The position numbers and the translations under genes are program-made. 64,000 bases of DNA from Sediminibacterium sp. Gen4 (GTDB taxonomy: Bacteria > Bacteroidota > Bacteroidia > Chitinophagales > Chitinophagaceae), in contig JACBFI010000010.1 in assembly GCA_013391385.1 (NCBI GenBank), positions 37,686-101,685 of the forward strand, written 5' to 3'. The notes under the pieces were generated by a model. That model saw only the letters and a list, made by a program, of their open reading frames with translations. It was not told the DNA's origin and searched no databases. Shown piece after piece: positions 45,173 to 55,139 of this stretch. Each line of letters starts with the position of its first letter. Position 1 is the first letter of the stretch.

Positions 45173-47587
45173 TTATTTTTGAAGATGAGCAACCATAGAT
45201 TGAATACCGGCTTCCATACTCCCCCATTCATGAGCAGCTTTGGTAACCATCAGTTTTTCTTTTTCTTCCGTGGTATAGCAATAATATTCTTCAGGAGAAA
45301 CTTCTACACGATAAACCTTACTCTGACGATGGGCGAGGGAAACAAAAACTTCCTTGTATTTTTTATCCGGATCATTCGCCTTATTCAGTGACAAAACCAT
45401 CGTTCGCTCCTTTTCCGTCAGCCCCAGCATGGACTGCACTTCCTGGAATTTATTTTCATAACGCGACAGATCCATCAGGATCATACAATCGCTATTGGCG
45501 ATAATGGTTTGTTTGACAATCGGTGAGGATAAAATATCTTCTACTTCCTGGGTCACCACAATAGCTTCACCAAAATATTTGCGCAGGGTCTTATACACGA
45601 ATTTGATAAATTCAGCCATCCCGGTTCGCATCAGTGCTTTCCAGGCTTCCTCTATCACCAGCATTTTCCGCTCCCCTTTCAACTGTCGCATCTTGGCAAT
45701 AAATACATCCATGATCATAATGGTCACCACCGGCAGCAGGATCGGATGGTCTTTGATCGTGTCCAGTTCAAAAACAATAAAGCGTTCATGTAGCAGATCA
45801 AGATTTTCCTGTCCGTTTAACAGGTAATCAAATTCACCTCCCTTATAATAAGGCCGTAAAACAAAAAGCAGGTTATTCAGATCAAAATCAGATGGGTTGA
45901 TCACTTCAGCTTTCATCTGTATGGAATAATCATTGCTCAGAAATGTGTAGAAAGAATCAAAACAGCGAAACCCGATTTCCTTTTCATAGTAACCCTGCAC
46001 CGCATTGGACAATGCCACATATTCGCTGCGCGTAAAATGCTCATCATCTTTTTTCCAGAGTGCAAGAATGAGTGTTTTGATACTTTCTTTTTTTTCGCCG
46101 TCAGCAGTAACCCCCGCTGGCAGGAAGAACGGATTAAAGCAAAGAGGGCGCTCATCCAAATAAGTAAAATAAGTGCCGTTCACCATGCTACATAGACCAC
46201 GGTAAGAATGACCAATATCAATCAGTACAATATGCGCTCCCTGTTCATGATAAGATCGGGCAATATGATTCAGCGTAAAGGATTTACCACCACCCGATGG
46301 ACTGATAATAACTTTATTTCTGTTCGCTATCAGTCCCTGCTTCATCGGTCCATCCGAAATATCCACCAGTAAGGGCCGCCCGCTAACCCTGTCACCCAGC
46401 CTGATCCCAAAGCCCTGCCCTTTCGTTACCGCGCCGGTCTCTGTATTCAAAAAACAAGCAGCCTGGTTTGCAAAACTGAGAAAGGTTTCGTTGGAAGGAA
46501 GATCAGCCGCATTACCCGGAATCCCCGCCCAGTAAAGTTGCGGCGCACCCACCGTTTCCAGTTTTGGAAAAGCATCAATAGTAGACATCGCAGTTAGACA
46601 TTGATTCCTCAAAGCCTGTAAAACACTTTCCTGTTCCGTCCACGCAAGCAGGTTAAAATGCGCGCTCACAATTTGCCGCTGATCCGCCACCGCTTCCTGC
46701 AAAAAAAGGTTCACTGCATCGCGCGCAAAAGCATTCTCCCGCGAATAAGCAGACAGGGATTGAAGCCGCAACCTCTTTTTCTCCAGCCGCTCCACCAGCT
46801 CGCCCTGGTTTTCTATTTTGATAAATTGCTGGTAGAGATGATTAACAGGCAATAATTGACAAAAACTACTGACAAACCCGATTGGAAATTTACTGGTATC
46901 AGTAGAATACGGATCAAAACGGATACTGGGTCCGCAGTGTGATGGCAGAGCTGCCGTATCACCGATTGTGTATAGCACACAGTGGTTCTCACCCACCCGC
47001 ACACCATCCTGAAAATCTAGATCGCGCCGTAAACCATCTGTATCTAAACTCAAATATTCATTTACCAACTGAACCAGCGCATCTTGCTGTAACCTGCTAC
47101 ACCTGATCAGTCCACTATCCGCCAATAAACGAACTGCCTGTGAACAGACAGATTCAAAACTGAGTGCAAAAGCCGGGTCCATCGTTTCAGCCGGAACAAA
47201 ACGTTTTTGTAAGAGCGATGAATAAAGTGAATTAACCTTTCTGCTTGTATTGGCAGGCATGGTAAGCATCAGGTAACTATGCTGTTGAATAAAAGGCCTT
47301 TCATTAAAATGTCTTTCACTCGACCGTCCCAGAAATCCCTGTGTCTCTTGAAAATCACCGACAAACCTTTCTTCCAAAAACCAGTCCTGCTTATGCAACA
47401 GACAACCATCGGGTAAAAGACGGATTAGCTTTAACCAGCTTTGATGAAGCGTCTCATAATCCGAAACCGAAAGTGTAAACAACTCAGGCAATTCCAGTCG
47501 GTAAGCAATGGTCAGATCACCTCGTTTGGAAAGCAGGATATCATGCTCCACACCATAAAGCGGTAATATATCTGATATAGATTTCAT
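45173..47587 (-). CDS. traG: TraG family conjugation ATPase (VirB4-like)
   Basis: 804 residues from the ATG at 47587 (MKSISDILPLYGVEHD), which overlaps the traF stop by four bases; the frame stays open to 47818 but that would bury traF. The Walker A motif is SPSGGGKSFTLNH near 430 and Walker B is RKMLVIEEAWKALM near 642. VVTQEVEDILSSP and NSDCMILMDLSRYE are typical VirB4 segments. It powers assembly of the transfer channel at the inner membrane. This is not the coupling protein. Confidence 0.93.
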   Translation of the reverse strand: MKSISDILPLYGVEHDILLSKRGDLTIAYRLELPELFTLSVSDYETLHQSWLKLIRLLPDGCLLHKQDWFLEERFVGDFQETQGFLGRSSERHFNERPFIQQHSYLMLTMPANTSRKVNSLYSSLLQKRFVPAETMDPAFALSFESVCSQAVRLLADSGLIRCSRLQQDALVQLVNEYLSLDTDGLRRDLDFQDGVRVGENHCVLYTIGDTAALPSHCGPSIRFDPYSTDTSKFPIGFVSSFCQLLPVNHLYQQFIKIENQGELVERLEKKRLRLQSLSAYSRENAFARDAVNLFLQEAVADQRQIVSAHFNLLAWTEQESVLQALRNQCLTAMSTIDAFPKLETVGAPQLYWAGIPGNAADLPSNETFLSFANQAACFLNTETGAVTKGQGFGIRLGDRVSGRPLLVDISDGPMKQGLIANRNKVIISPSGGGKSFTLNHIARSYHEQGAHIVLIDIGHSYRGLCSMVNGTYFTYLDERPLCFNPFFLPAGVTADGEKKESIKTLILALWKKDDEHFTRSEYVALSNAVQGYYEKEIGFRCFDSFYTFLSNDYSIQMKAEVINPSDFDLNNLLFVLRPYYKGGEFDYLLNGQENLDLLHERFIVFELDTIKDHPILLPVVTIMIMDVFIAKMRQLKGERKMLVIEEAWKALMRTGMAEFIKFVYKTLRKYFGEAIVVTQEVEDILSSPIVKQTIIANSDCMILMDLSRYENKFQEVQSMLGLTEKERTMVLSLNKANDPDKKYKEVFVSLAHRQSKVYRVEVSPEEYYCYTTEEKEKLMVTKAAHEWGSMEAGIQSMVAHLQK

Positions 47588-47886
47588 CCGATAAAAAATT
47601 GATCCTGTTTGATATGTTTGGGCAAAAGACGCGTTGCATATTGTTTCATAAAGCCATCTCTGCCATACTTTCGATTGCACCGATAAATGATATAAAAAAG
47701 AACAACGCCCAGCACCAGTAAACCCAAACTGCAAACAACAAGCGGAACACCCAGCAGATAACAAACAACAAAAACCAAAAACAATGCAACCAGACCACCT
47801 GCCAGATAATGAATCCACTGTCCTTTCAACCCTTTAAACACAATCGGTTGATGAACGCCTTTGTTGATAGCGTAAACACTGTTCAT
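47584..47886 (-). CDS. traF: Conjugative transposon protein TraF (VirB3-like, DUF4133)
   Basis: 100 residues. YAINKGVHQPIVFKGLKGQWIHYL is the DUF4133 start, followed by two membrane helices and RCNRKYGRDGFMKQYATRLLPK. It is a small inner-membrane subunit that works with TraG. Both neighbours overlap it by four bases. Confidence 0.88.
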   Translation of the reverse strand: MNSVYAINKGVHQPIVFKGLKGQWIHYLAGGLVALFLVFVVCYLLGVPLVVCSLGLLVLGVVLFYIIYRCNRKYGRDGFMKQYATRLLPKHIKQDQFFIG

Positions 47887-48323
47887 AAACGTCTGGCTTT
47901 TCCGCTTCTTAATTTTTTCTTTTGAAGTTTAACCGTCCTGGCTAATTGTTTTTCTCGTCTTGCCTCCTCAAGCACCGGCATCATACGTTGGGCCCACTGC
48001 AGTAAAGTATCCAGTGAACGCTGGTGTTCTTCCAGATTATTACAGAGCCATTCAAAACCAATAGGGTCCAGTTTCTCCAGGCTGGGCAGTTCAACAAGCA
48101 CAATCTCTTTATCCTTTCGCTGTTCCAACTCTGCCTGCCCGCCACGAAACACACATTGATGAAATTTATCGTAGAGCAGGTATAATTTGTCCCCTTTTTC
48201 CTGTAGGTCATCATGGATAAAAACCCGGTTCATAAAATTTTCTACATGACGAAACTCATAAAGCCGCAAGTCAATAAAATAGGATTGACCCGCTATATCA
48301 ACGATTGGTAATGCCCTTCCCAT
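47883..48323 (-). CDS. Small tra-operon protein between traE and traF
   Basis: 146 residues from the ATG at 48323, which overlaps the traE stop by one base; the open frame upstream to 48389 lies inside traE. MGRALPIVDIAGQSYFIDLRLYEFR is a pattern repeatedly found at this position in Bacteroidota elements. It is soluble, charged, with a basic tail (LQKKKLRSGKARRL). Function unknown. Confidence 0.72.
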   Translation of the reverse strand: MGRALPIVDIAGQSYFIDLRLYEFRHVENFMNRVFIHDDLQEKGDKLYLLYDKFHQCVFRGGQAELEQRKDKEIVLVELPSLEKLDPIGFEWLCNNLEEHQRSLDTLLQWAQRMMPVLEEARREKQLARTVKLQKKKLRSGKARRL

Positions 48324-48643
48324 CAGATACCAAAGAATGCACGGATAACCGTAGTGACTACTACCAGGAATACACAGGAACCAAACCATGCAGCCGCCAC
48401 CCTTCCTGTATCAGGTTCTCCTGCATTCCATTTATTAAACACTTTCACCGCACCAATCAGTCCGACAATGGCACCCACTGCATAGAGTAATTGCGTGCCC
48501 GCCGCGAAATAGCTTCTCACTTTTTGGTTCGCCTCCAGTAAACCCGCATTCACATCCTGTCCAACAACTGTTACTGAATACAATACCATCACCAATAACC
48601 AAAACATTTTTCGCCGCATGATACAATCGATACACTTTTTCAT
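48323..48643 (-). CDS. traE: Conjugative transposon protein TraE (VirB2-like, DUF4134)
   Basis: 106 residues with a cleavable signal (FWLLVMVLYSVTVVGQ) and two membrane helices (LLYAVGAIVGLIGAVKVFNKW and WFGSCVFLVVVTTVIRAFFGI). This size and shape fit a pilin-like VirB2 subunit. The start at 48643 gives a long basic head; the ATG at 48607 would also leave a signal peptide. Confidence 0.85.
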   Translation of the reverse strand: MKKCIDCIMRRKMFWLLVMVLYSVTVVGQDVNAGLLEANQKVRSYFAAGTQLLYAVGAIVGLIGAVKVFNKWNAGEPDTGRVAAAWFGSCVFLVVVTTVIRAFFGI

Positions 48644-48737
48644 TTCAAAATCATTTTAAAAACATGCCCGCTGTCCAAATTGAATGCACTTGGTTTTCCT
48701 GCACGACAGCGGGACATGCATACTGCAGTTGCCTGAC

Positions 48738-48872
48738 TCACTTTTTTCTTTCCTTCCACCACTGCAATAATTCTTTTCGATAATAAACCAGCAGTACCAG
48801 GTAGTAAATGCCAAAGACAATCACCATTGTCCTGAAAAACTGCAACCAGCTAATCGTGTTGATCATTTTCAT
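48738..48872 (-). CDS. 44-residue single-span membrane protein of the tra operon
   Basis: Starts MKMINTISWLQFFRTMVIVF, continues GIYYLVLLVYYRKELLQWW and ends KERKK. One membrane helix with a basic cytoplasmic tail. The ATG shares a base with the TAA of the upstream barrel gene (TAATG), which implies coupled translation. No family recognised. Confidence 0.6.
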   Translation of the reverse strand: MKMINTISWLQFFRTMVIVFGIYYLVLLVYYRKELLQWWKERKK

Positions 48873-49840
48873 TATTCAAGATGACCGATATTCAGAGAGA
48901 GGGTGAACCCAAAACTGTTTTGAAAGGGAGATACCGCGCCCTGTTTACCAAAGGGGATGAGGTAAAAAAAATCGATCCCATAGTTCTGATCACTGACAAA
49001 CCCTTTATACCCTGCACCGAGTGAGAAAAATTTCCGGTTACCCTTTGTTACATGTTCAAGATGGACACCTCCGCGCATAAAGAACGACTCCGCAACCCCG
49101 TATTCCGCACCGCAGGAAATACGCGTCCCGCGCCAATCCTCTTTCAACAGCTTACTGGCTTCCACTGTCACTGCGAGTGCATTATTATCCGATGAATGAG
49201 ATTGATAAGAAAGTCCAACACCCGCAGCAGTCGGCAGATCAATATCCGCACCCAGGTTATTGACAACAGCGCCAATGGATAGTGTATGTAATGCATCACT
49301 TAAAGGAATGGACTGGTAATAACTGATATCACCACAAACACTACTTCGATTATTCGCGTTCACGCCCGGAACCACCTGCGCAAAATAGCGAAGCGTCGTT
49401 CCAAGAGAAGCCTGGCTGCCAATCTGCAAGCCATAAGAGCCGGCGATACTATACTCACCCGCTTTATACAGCCCCAGCGTGGCACCACCTGCATCCCGGA
49501 TCGCAAGCGTTCCGAAATGCAAATAATGAACACTCAACCCCATCGCAGCACTGCCCAGCGAACTGAGATATCCCGCATGTATCAATTTTGCATCACTGGT
49601 AACACCCGGCAGCCATGGCATAGTATGTAAACTTCCCTGGTGACGGTGCTGCGTAAAAGCAGCTTTCGCAACATTGTACACCAATGATTGATTTGCTATA
49701 GAAGAGGCAATACCACTATTGCCCATCGCCCATCCCCTCGCAGATCCGGGAATGGACAACACATGAAAACTGGTAGGCAAAGGCATCGGTTGTGCCAGAA
49801 CTAAAACGGGGAAAAACAAAAAGATCAGGATCGCTTTCAT
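48872..49840 (-). CDS. PorV/PorQ-like outer-membrane beta-barrel in the tra operon
   Basis: 322 residues, signal MKAILIFLFFPVLVLAQ. SIPGSARGWAMGNSGIASSIANQSLVYN is the start typical of PorV/PorQ-type barrels (LptO-like), followed by alternating beta strands to LSLNIGHLE. PorV shuttles T9SS cargo and PorQ takes part in surface attachment. In this operon it may help bring the giant T9SS-sorted adhesin to the surface, which is inferred from position. A PorP/SprF label is also possible. Confidence 0.7.
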   Translation of the reverse strand: MKAILIFLFFPVLVLAQPMPLPTSFHVLSIPGSARGWAMGNSGIASSIANQSLVYNVAKAAFTQHRHQGSLHTMPWLPGVTSDAKLIHAGYLSSLGSAAMGLSVHYLHFGTLAIRDAGGATLGLYKAGEYSIAGSYGLQIGSQASLGTTLRYFAQVVPGVNANNRSSVCGDISYYQSIPLSDALHTLSIGAVVNNLGADIDLPTAAGVGLSYQSHSSDNNALAVTVEASKLLKEDWRGTRISCGAEYGVAESFFMRGGVHLEHVTKGNRKFFSLGAGYKGFVSDQNYGIDFFYLIPFGKQGAVSPFQNSFGFTLSLNIGHLE

Positions 49841-50511
49841 GGTACAAGAATTGAGTAGTGAAGTGTATCGGATGAAACCCCTAAATCATCGATCACATGA
49901 AAAAAAACTTCCTGCTGCCCCCGGTCGTGGAAATACCATTGCAGGTAAGGAGTACTGGTAATTTGTTGCTGCCCGTTGATCAGAAAATGATAGGAAACAA
50001 TCGCACCATAAGGCTGCTTGCTCGAACCTGCAATAAAATAGTAAAGAAAATTATCCGGACTTTTTTCCAAAGGTTTATAAACAAGCCCCGCCACCGGTTT
50101 AGGGCTGGCCATACATTTAACCACCATTTGTCGGTGCAACACCCGCCCCAGTCTGTCCGTCAGATAAAAATCAGCCGTATAAACACCCGCTGTATCCGCC
50201 GCACAAAATAAAGCACTGCTGTCCGCCGCCACCACAAAAGGCTGCCCATCCGTAAGCGGAACGCCCCGGTAATAAAAACGCACCCGCCCACTCGGCTCAT
50301 TATAACTCATGTTTAGCTGATGTTCCGCCGGTTGACTGAATATCGAAAACAGCCCGTTATTGGTTTGATTGATATTGAAATAATCTTTCTCCCGCACAAA
50401 AATGGTGTCCCTGGAAAACCGGAAACTGGTTTCACCGGCACCTGTCTGCTCCTGCTTTTTATTGCAGGAGAATAGCACCAAAAAAATTAAAATAGCCATC
50501 AATGATTTCAT
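49837..50511 (-). CDS. Lipoprotein of the tra operon
   Basis: 224 residues from the ATG at 50511 (MKSLMAILIFLVLFSCNKKQEQ), a lipobox with Cys16; upstream in-frame ATGs have no signal. The mature part is beta-rich with two Ig/PKD-like folds (YTADFYLTDRLGRVLHRQMV; YFHDRGQQEVFFHVIDDLG). It could be related to TraQ-type lipoproteins but this is not clear. It overlaps the barrel gene by four bases. Confidence 0.65.
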   Translation of the reverse strand: MKSLMAILIFLVLFSCNKKQEQTGAGETSFRFSRDTIFVREKDYFNINQTNNGLFSIFSQPAEHQLNMSYNEPSGRVRFYYRGVPLTDGQPFVVAADSSALFCAADTAGVYTADFYLTDRLGRVLHRQMVVKCMASPKPVAGLVYKPLEKSPDNFLYYFIAGSSKQPYGAIVSYHFLINGQQQITSTPYLQWYFHDRGQQEVFFHVIDDLGVSSDTLHYSILVP

Positions 50512-50521
50512 AGAAATAATT

Positions 50522-53500
50522 TTATTGTTTGACAATGAGTTCACTATGTTTTTGTTGATTGTAATAAGCAGTGAGATAATAGATGGCACCGCTCAACAGA
50601 TGACCCAGCCCTTTGATCTGAAATTCATTATCACCCTTTTGTCCCTTGAAGGTCCATTGCTGTAACCACCTTCCATCGGATGCGAAGAGATCAAACCTCA
50701 CCGTTTCATTTCTTTTCAGCACCGCAGAAACATGTAAGTAGTGGCTAAAGGGAATCGGATATACATTCCAGTCACGAAGCTGTCCGGAAAAAGAATGATT
50801 GGGAATCACGGCAGGCACACGCGCTGCCACTTTCAAGCGTGCCGTAAAATCCGTCGAACAGTTACGCGCACTGATCGCACGCACCCGAATGGGAATACCA
50901 TCACCCTCCTGGTAAAATCGATGCACCATTGTATGACCACTTGTCGTATAAGCTCTTCCATCACCGATCTCCCAGATATAACGAGCAGCGTGGCTAACCT
51001 CAGCCCGCATCGTAACCGCTTCACCATAACCAATCGAATCAGAAGAAAGGATCAGTCTACCCGCCGGGAACTCAGTATCGTTGCTCATCACAACTGCATT
51101 CACACTGTCAGTACAACCCTCTGCACTAACCCATAAACGATACTGTCCGGCATAAGCGAAAAAACTGGAATCCTCCGATAAACTGGGACTGGTAGGTGGT
51201 GATCCCCATCGGTATTTACCACTACCCCTTTCAACACTTGCTATAAGTAATGTTTTACCACCTTCGCATACTTTGAGCCATCCGGTAATAACCGGCTTAC
51301 CAACAGTCCCCGAGGTGATTACCAGCGGATCTGAAACCACTGCACCCACACATCCATTGACAGAAACCGCCGACACGGTATAAGAGCCCGCAGCCTGCAC
51401 CTGGATCGTATCACCCGTTGTCGACCTGATCATCACACCATCTTTAAACCAGGCATAAGTCTGACCAGCTACATAATTGCTGACGCGCAGCACTCCTGTC
51501 TCTCCATTACACAAATGATTATTTACAGTGGAGAGAATCGGTTTTGTAGGTTGCGGATGAACAGTAATCAGCACCGTTCCATTCGCAGCTTGCTGACAGG
51601 CTGTTGCTGATGCATCCTGCACACTGACCAATTGATAGCTAAAGCTGCCCGCAATAGTTGTCGGTGCTTGTATAGAAACAGTATTACCCGTAGTGCTGAT
51701 AGTCAGATCCGTTCCATTATTGATACGATAGGTAAACAGGTAAGGTGCGGTTCCATTCGCTCCGGTAAAACTGATCAGTGGTGCTGTAGCATTTTGACAA
51801 ACCGTTGCCGTTCCGCTGACACTCGCTGTAGGCAGCGGATGCACGACCACCGTCGCCGATGCATTGATAGTAGCCAGACAGGAATTACCACTTGCCTCCT
51901 GCACACTGATCAGCGTATAGGTATAACTACCGGCGTTTTGTGTAGACACTGGCAAACTCACAGCATTACCCGAAGTCGTGCTGATACTTTGCGGACTACC
52001 GCCATTCACACGATACATAAAAGTATAAGGAGCTATTCCACCCGTTCCACTAAACTGAATCAGTGGTGATGACGCGTTCCGGCAGACTACCGCATCACCG
52101 GAAATATTACCAACAGGTAAAGGTTGAACACGCACCGTCACCGAACCACTCGCCGCATTCGCACAAGCCGCGATCCCAGACTCCTGCACACGCACAAGTT
52201 CATACACAAAATCACCCGCCGCAGAAGTAGGCACAGCAAGACTCACAGAACTACCATTCACAGTAGTAATCGTTTGCTCCGATCCACCATTCACACGATA
52301 AGAAAAAATATAAGGGGCAATACCGGCACTTGCCGAGAACACAATAACAGGCGAAGGCGCATTTTGACAAACCGTCGCAGAACCCGTAATACTTGCGGTC
52401 GGAAGTCCATGAACAGTAATGGTTACATCACCCGAAGCAGATGCAATGCACGACCCTGCTTCCTGCACACTAACCAATGAATAAACAAATGCACCGGCAG
52501 TTTGCGTAGGAACAGGAATACTGGCAAGATGACCGGGTCCGCTACTGATAGTTTGTACAGCACCACCATTAATACGATAACTGAAAGTATAAGGTGATTG
52601 ACCACCTGCCGCCGAAAACTGCACCACCGGTGAAGCACTGTTCACACAAACCTGCGTCGTGCCGCTAATCGTAGCAGAAGGCAAAGATTGAATAGTAGCA
52701 CTAACAGCACCACTCGCACTATTGCTGCAGGCCCCACTCCCCGACTCCTGCACGCTCACTAAGGTATAGGTATAATTTCCCGCCGCCGTTGTCGGCACTG
52801 CAACACTGACACTATTGCCAACACTTGATACGGTTTGTAAAACACCACCATTAATACGATAACTAAAAGTATAAGGTGCTGTTCCATTACTGCCCGTAAA
52901 CACAACAGTCGGTGCTGTTCCATTCAGACAGGCATTACCACCGCCGGTGATCGAAGCCATTGGCAAAGGATGCACCGTAACATTGATAGCGGATGAAGTG
53001 GCTGTACAACCATTGGCATCTGTCGTGGTAACAAAATAATTACCGGAAATGTTAACAGTAATAGAACCGGCACTTGAACCATTATTCCATGCATAAGCAT
53101 TGGCTGCACTTGAATAGAGTGTAACGGTTCCACCTGCGCAAAAACTGGTCGCACCCGACGTTGAAACCGTAGGCGTACTGACTGTATAATAACCCACGGT
53201 CACAGGTGCAGAAGTCGCAAAACATCCCTGCTTACTCACCGTCACCGTATAAGTACCGGGTCCAACTTCAATCGTTCTACTGGTCGCACCATTCGACCAT
53301 GAATAGCTATCATAACCCGCACCTGCATCAAGCGTCTTCAGCACACCCGGACAAACAAAGAAAGAACTGCCGGGTAGCGGTGTCGGACAAACAACTGTCG
53401 TTAGATTGACCAGATTACTCTGTCCACTGTTACCACAACTGTTTCGATCAATAGCATAATAATTACCTGCTGTATTCGTACTGATCGAATGACCGATCGC

Positions 53501-55114
53501 ACCTGTCGACCAGATAATATTATTACCCGTTGCACTCAGTGTTACGGATTCACCATTACACAATTGCTGGCTACCCGATGGCGTAACAGTCGGTGCGGTT
53601 GGCGTTGTAGCAGTTTGTATGTTAAATACATTACTGATATTGCCACTACCGCATCCATTGCTTTCATAAGCATAATAAGAGCCTGCCACACTTACCGTCA
53701 GCGAATTTCCCGCCGCTCCATTGCTCCAGAGAATCGTACCACCAAAAGAAGGAGTTGTAGATAAAACCGTACTCGCTCCATTACACAACAAATTGCCGTT
53801 ACTATTGGTAACAGTAGGCGCACCCGGTGTGGATGCCGCAATGATAACAATGCTATTACTCTGTCCACTCGTTCCGCAATCATTTGTTGCCACTGCATAA
53901 TAAACACCTGCACTGTTCACACCAATGGATGCACCTACAGCACCCGTGTTCCAGCTAATCAAACCAGATCCGGAAGCCGTAAGCACAGTAGATGCACCAT
54001 TACAGAGAAGGGTGCCATTGGAAGAACTGATTATGGGCGCTGACGGCACGGAACCGGTAGTGATGGCCATCACGTTACTGGTTCCACTCGTGCCGCAGCT
54101 ATTCGTTTCATACGCATAATAATTACCGGGACTGTTCACCAGGATACTGTTTCCAATGGCACCCGTACTCCAGCTAATAGTTCCGCCATAAGACGGCGAT
54201 GCAGAAAGCGTGGTAGAAGCACCATTGCAGAGTGAACTGCCATTACTGCTGCTCACCACTGGCGGTGCCGGCGTTTGATTGGTGCTGATCACAATTACAT
54301 TACTGTTACCACTCGTGCCGCAACCATTGGTAGCGGATGCATAATAAGCACCAGCCACAGCCGTGGTCATCGATGCACCGCTGGCACCATTACTCCATTG
54401 AATCACACCATCTGTAACCGTGGCATTGAATGTTGTGGAAGCACCATTGCAGAGCAGTGTGCCGCCGCTGCTGCCGATCACCGGAGCGGATGGTGTGGTA
54501 GCCGTACTAATAAAAACAGGATCACTCACCGGTGAAGCCACACCACATTCATTGATCGCATAGACAGTATAAGCACCCTGCGTATTGACAGAAATGGAAT
54601 TGCCTGTCGCACCATTTGACCACACATAACTGTAGAGAGGATCCGTCACGCTCAATGTCGCGGACGCACCATTACAGAGCGTAGTGGAGCCCGTTACCTG
54701 TATAGATGGTTTAGGCGGTGCAGAAACGATATAGGTATCCCTGAATTCCGTAAGTGGTGCTTCATTCTCACGATAACCCTCTGCCGAGCAGATAATATCA
54801 TCTCCGGGTGTGTAGGCACCCGTAAAACTCACTTCTCCATCACCACTCGGAAGCAGTCTGCCGATGACACTGCTATTGCCAAGATCAATGTTCCAGAGTG
54901 TTCTGTAAAATCCATAATTGCCAAACTCATCCATATTGCGGATATGGAAGCGGACGCTTAATTGTCCGGTGGAACAATCATAGGTTTTACTGATCAGGGA
55001 AATCAGGATATTATTATTGCTGGTGTTTTGCGCCCGCACAGATGCAGATACCACCAGAAAAAAAAGCAAAAGCATCCCCAGCCGGCATTGCCGGAAAAAA
55101 TTGAAAGCTGACAT
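50522..55114 (-). CDS. Giant T9SS-sorted adhesin inside the conjugation operon
   Basis: 1530 residues from the ATG at 55114 (MSAFNFFRQCRLGMLLLFF signal, cleavage at RAQ); an in-frame ATG at 55150 adds twelve. Two families of tandem Ig-like repeats follow. Family 1 has eight copies of about 75 residues (LCNGAST, then SWSTGAIGNSI, GNYYAYETNSCG), residues ~155-730. Family 2 has five copies of about 95 residues (VCQNA, APYTFSYRINGG, YTLVSVQE), residues ~730-1205. One more Ig fold, a PKD domain and a T9SS type A sorting domain complete it. It is probably a surface adhesin for mating-pair contact, an inference from operon context. The repeats are DNA-similar and may recombine. Confidence 0.85.
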   Translation of the reverse strand: MSAFNFFRQCRLGMLLLFFLVVSASVRAQNTSNNNILISLISKTYDCSTGQLSVRFHIRNMDEFGNYGFYRTLWNIDLGNSSVIGRLLPSGDGEVSFTGAYTPGDDIICSAEGYRENEAPLTEFRDTYIVSAPPKPSIQVTGSTTLCNGASATLSVTDPLYSYVWSNGATGNSISVNTQGAYTVYAINECGVASPVSDPVFISTATTPSAPVIGSSGGTLLCNGASTTFNATVTDGVIQWSNGASGASMTTAVAGAYYASATNGCGTSGNSNVIVISTNQTPAPPVVSSSNGSSLCNGASTTLSASPSYGGTISWSTGAIGNSILVNSPGNYYAYETNSCGTSGTSNVMAITTGSVPSAPIISSSNGTLLCNGASTVLTASGSGLISWNTGAVGASIGVNSAGVYYAVATNDCGTSGQSNSIVIIAASTPGAPTVTNSNGNLLCNGASTVLSTTPSFGGTILWSNGAAGNSLTVSVAGSYYAYESNGCGSGNISNVFNIQTATTPTAPTVTPSGSQQLCNGESVTLSATGNNIIWSTGAIGHSISTNTAGNYYAIDRNSCGNSGQSNLVNLTTVVCPTPLPGSSFFVCPGVLKTLDAGAGYDSYSWSNGATSRTIEVGPGTYTVTVSKQGCFATSAPVTVGYYTVSTPTVSTSGATSFCAGGTVTLYSSAANAYAWNNGSSAGSITVNISGNYFVTTTDANGCTATSSAINVTVHPLPMASITGGGNACLNGTAPTVVFTGSNGTAPYTFSYRINGGVLQTVSSVGNSVSVAVPTTAAGNYTYTLVSVQESGSGACSNSASGAVSATIQSLPSATISGTTQVCVNSASPVVQFSAAGGQSPYTFSYRINGGAVQTISSGPGHLASIPVPTQTAGAFVYSLVSVQEAGSCIASASGDVTITVHGLPTASITGSATVCQNAPSPVIVFSASAGIAPYIFSYRVNGGSEQTITTVNGSSVSLAVPTSAAGDFVYELVRVQESGIAACANAASGSVTVRVQPLPVGNISGDAVVCRNASSPLIQFSGTGGIAPYTFMYRVNGGSPQSISTTSGNAVSLPVSTQNAGSYTYTLISVQEASGNSCLATINASATVVVHPLPTASVSGTATVCQNATAPLISFTGANGTAPYLFTYRINNGTDLTISTTGNTVSIQAPTTIAGSFSYQLVSVQDASATACQQAANGTVLITVHPQPTKPILSTVNNHLCNGETGVLRVSNYVAGQTYAWFKDGVMIRSTTGDTIQVQAAGSYTVSAVSVNGCVGAVVSDPLVITSGTVGKPVITGWLKVCEGGKTLLIASVERGSGKYRWGSPPTSPSLSEDSSFFAYAGQYRLWVSAEGCTDSVNAVVMSNDTEFPAGRLILSSDSIGYGEAVTMRAEVSHAARYIWEIGDGRAYTTSGHTMVHRFYQEGDGIPIRVRAISARNCSTDFTARLKVAARVPAVIPNHSFSGQLRDWNVYPIPFSHYLHVSAVLKRNETVRFDLFASDGRWLQQWTFKGQKGDNEFQIKGLGHLLSGAIYYLTAYYNQQKHSELIVKQ

Positions 55115-55139
55115 GTAAGTAGGATTTAGTTCACACAAA

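Noticed and set aside
47588-47818. Longer N-terminus for TraG
   Set aside because: It would overlap all of traF in another frame; the ATG at 47587 gives the usual start and a four-base overlap.
50741-54535. Several open frames of 64-145 codons on the plus strand inside the adhesin
   Set aside because: Antisense shadows of the repeat-rich coding sequence, with low-complexity Arg/Thr/His composition.
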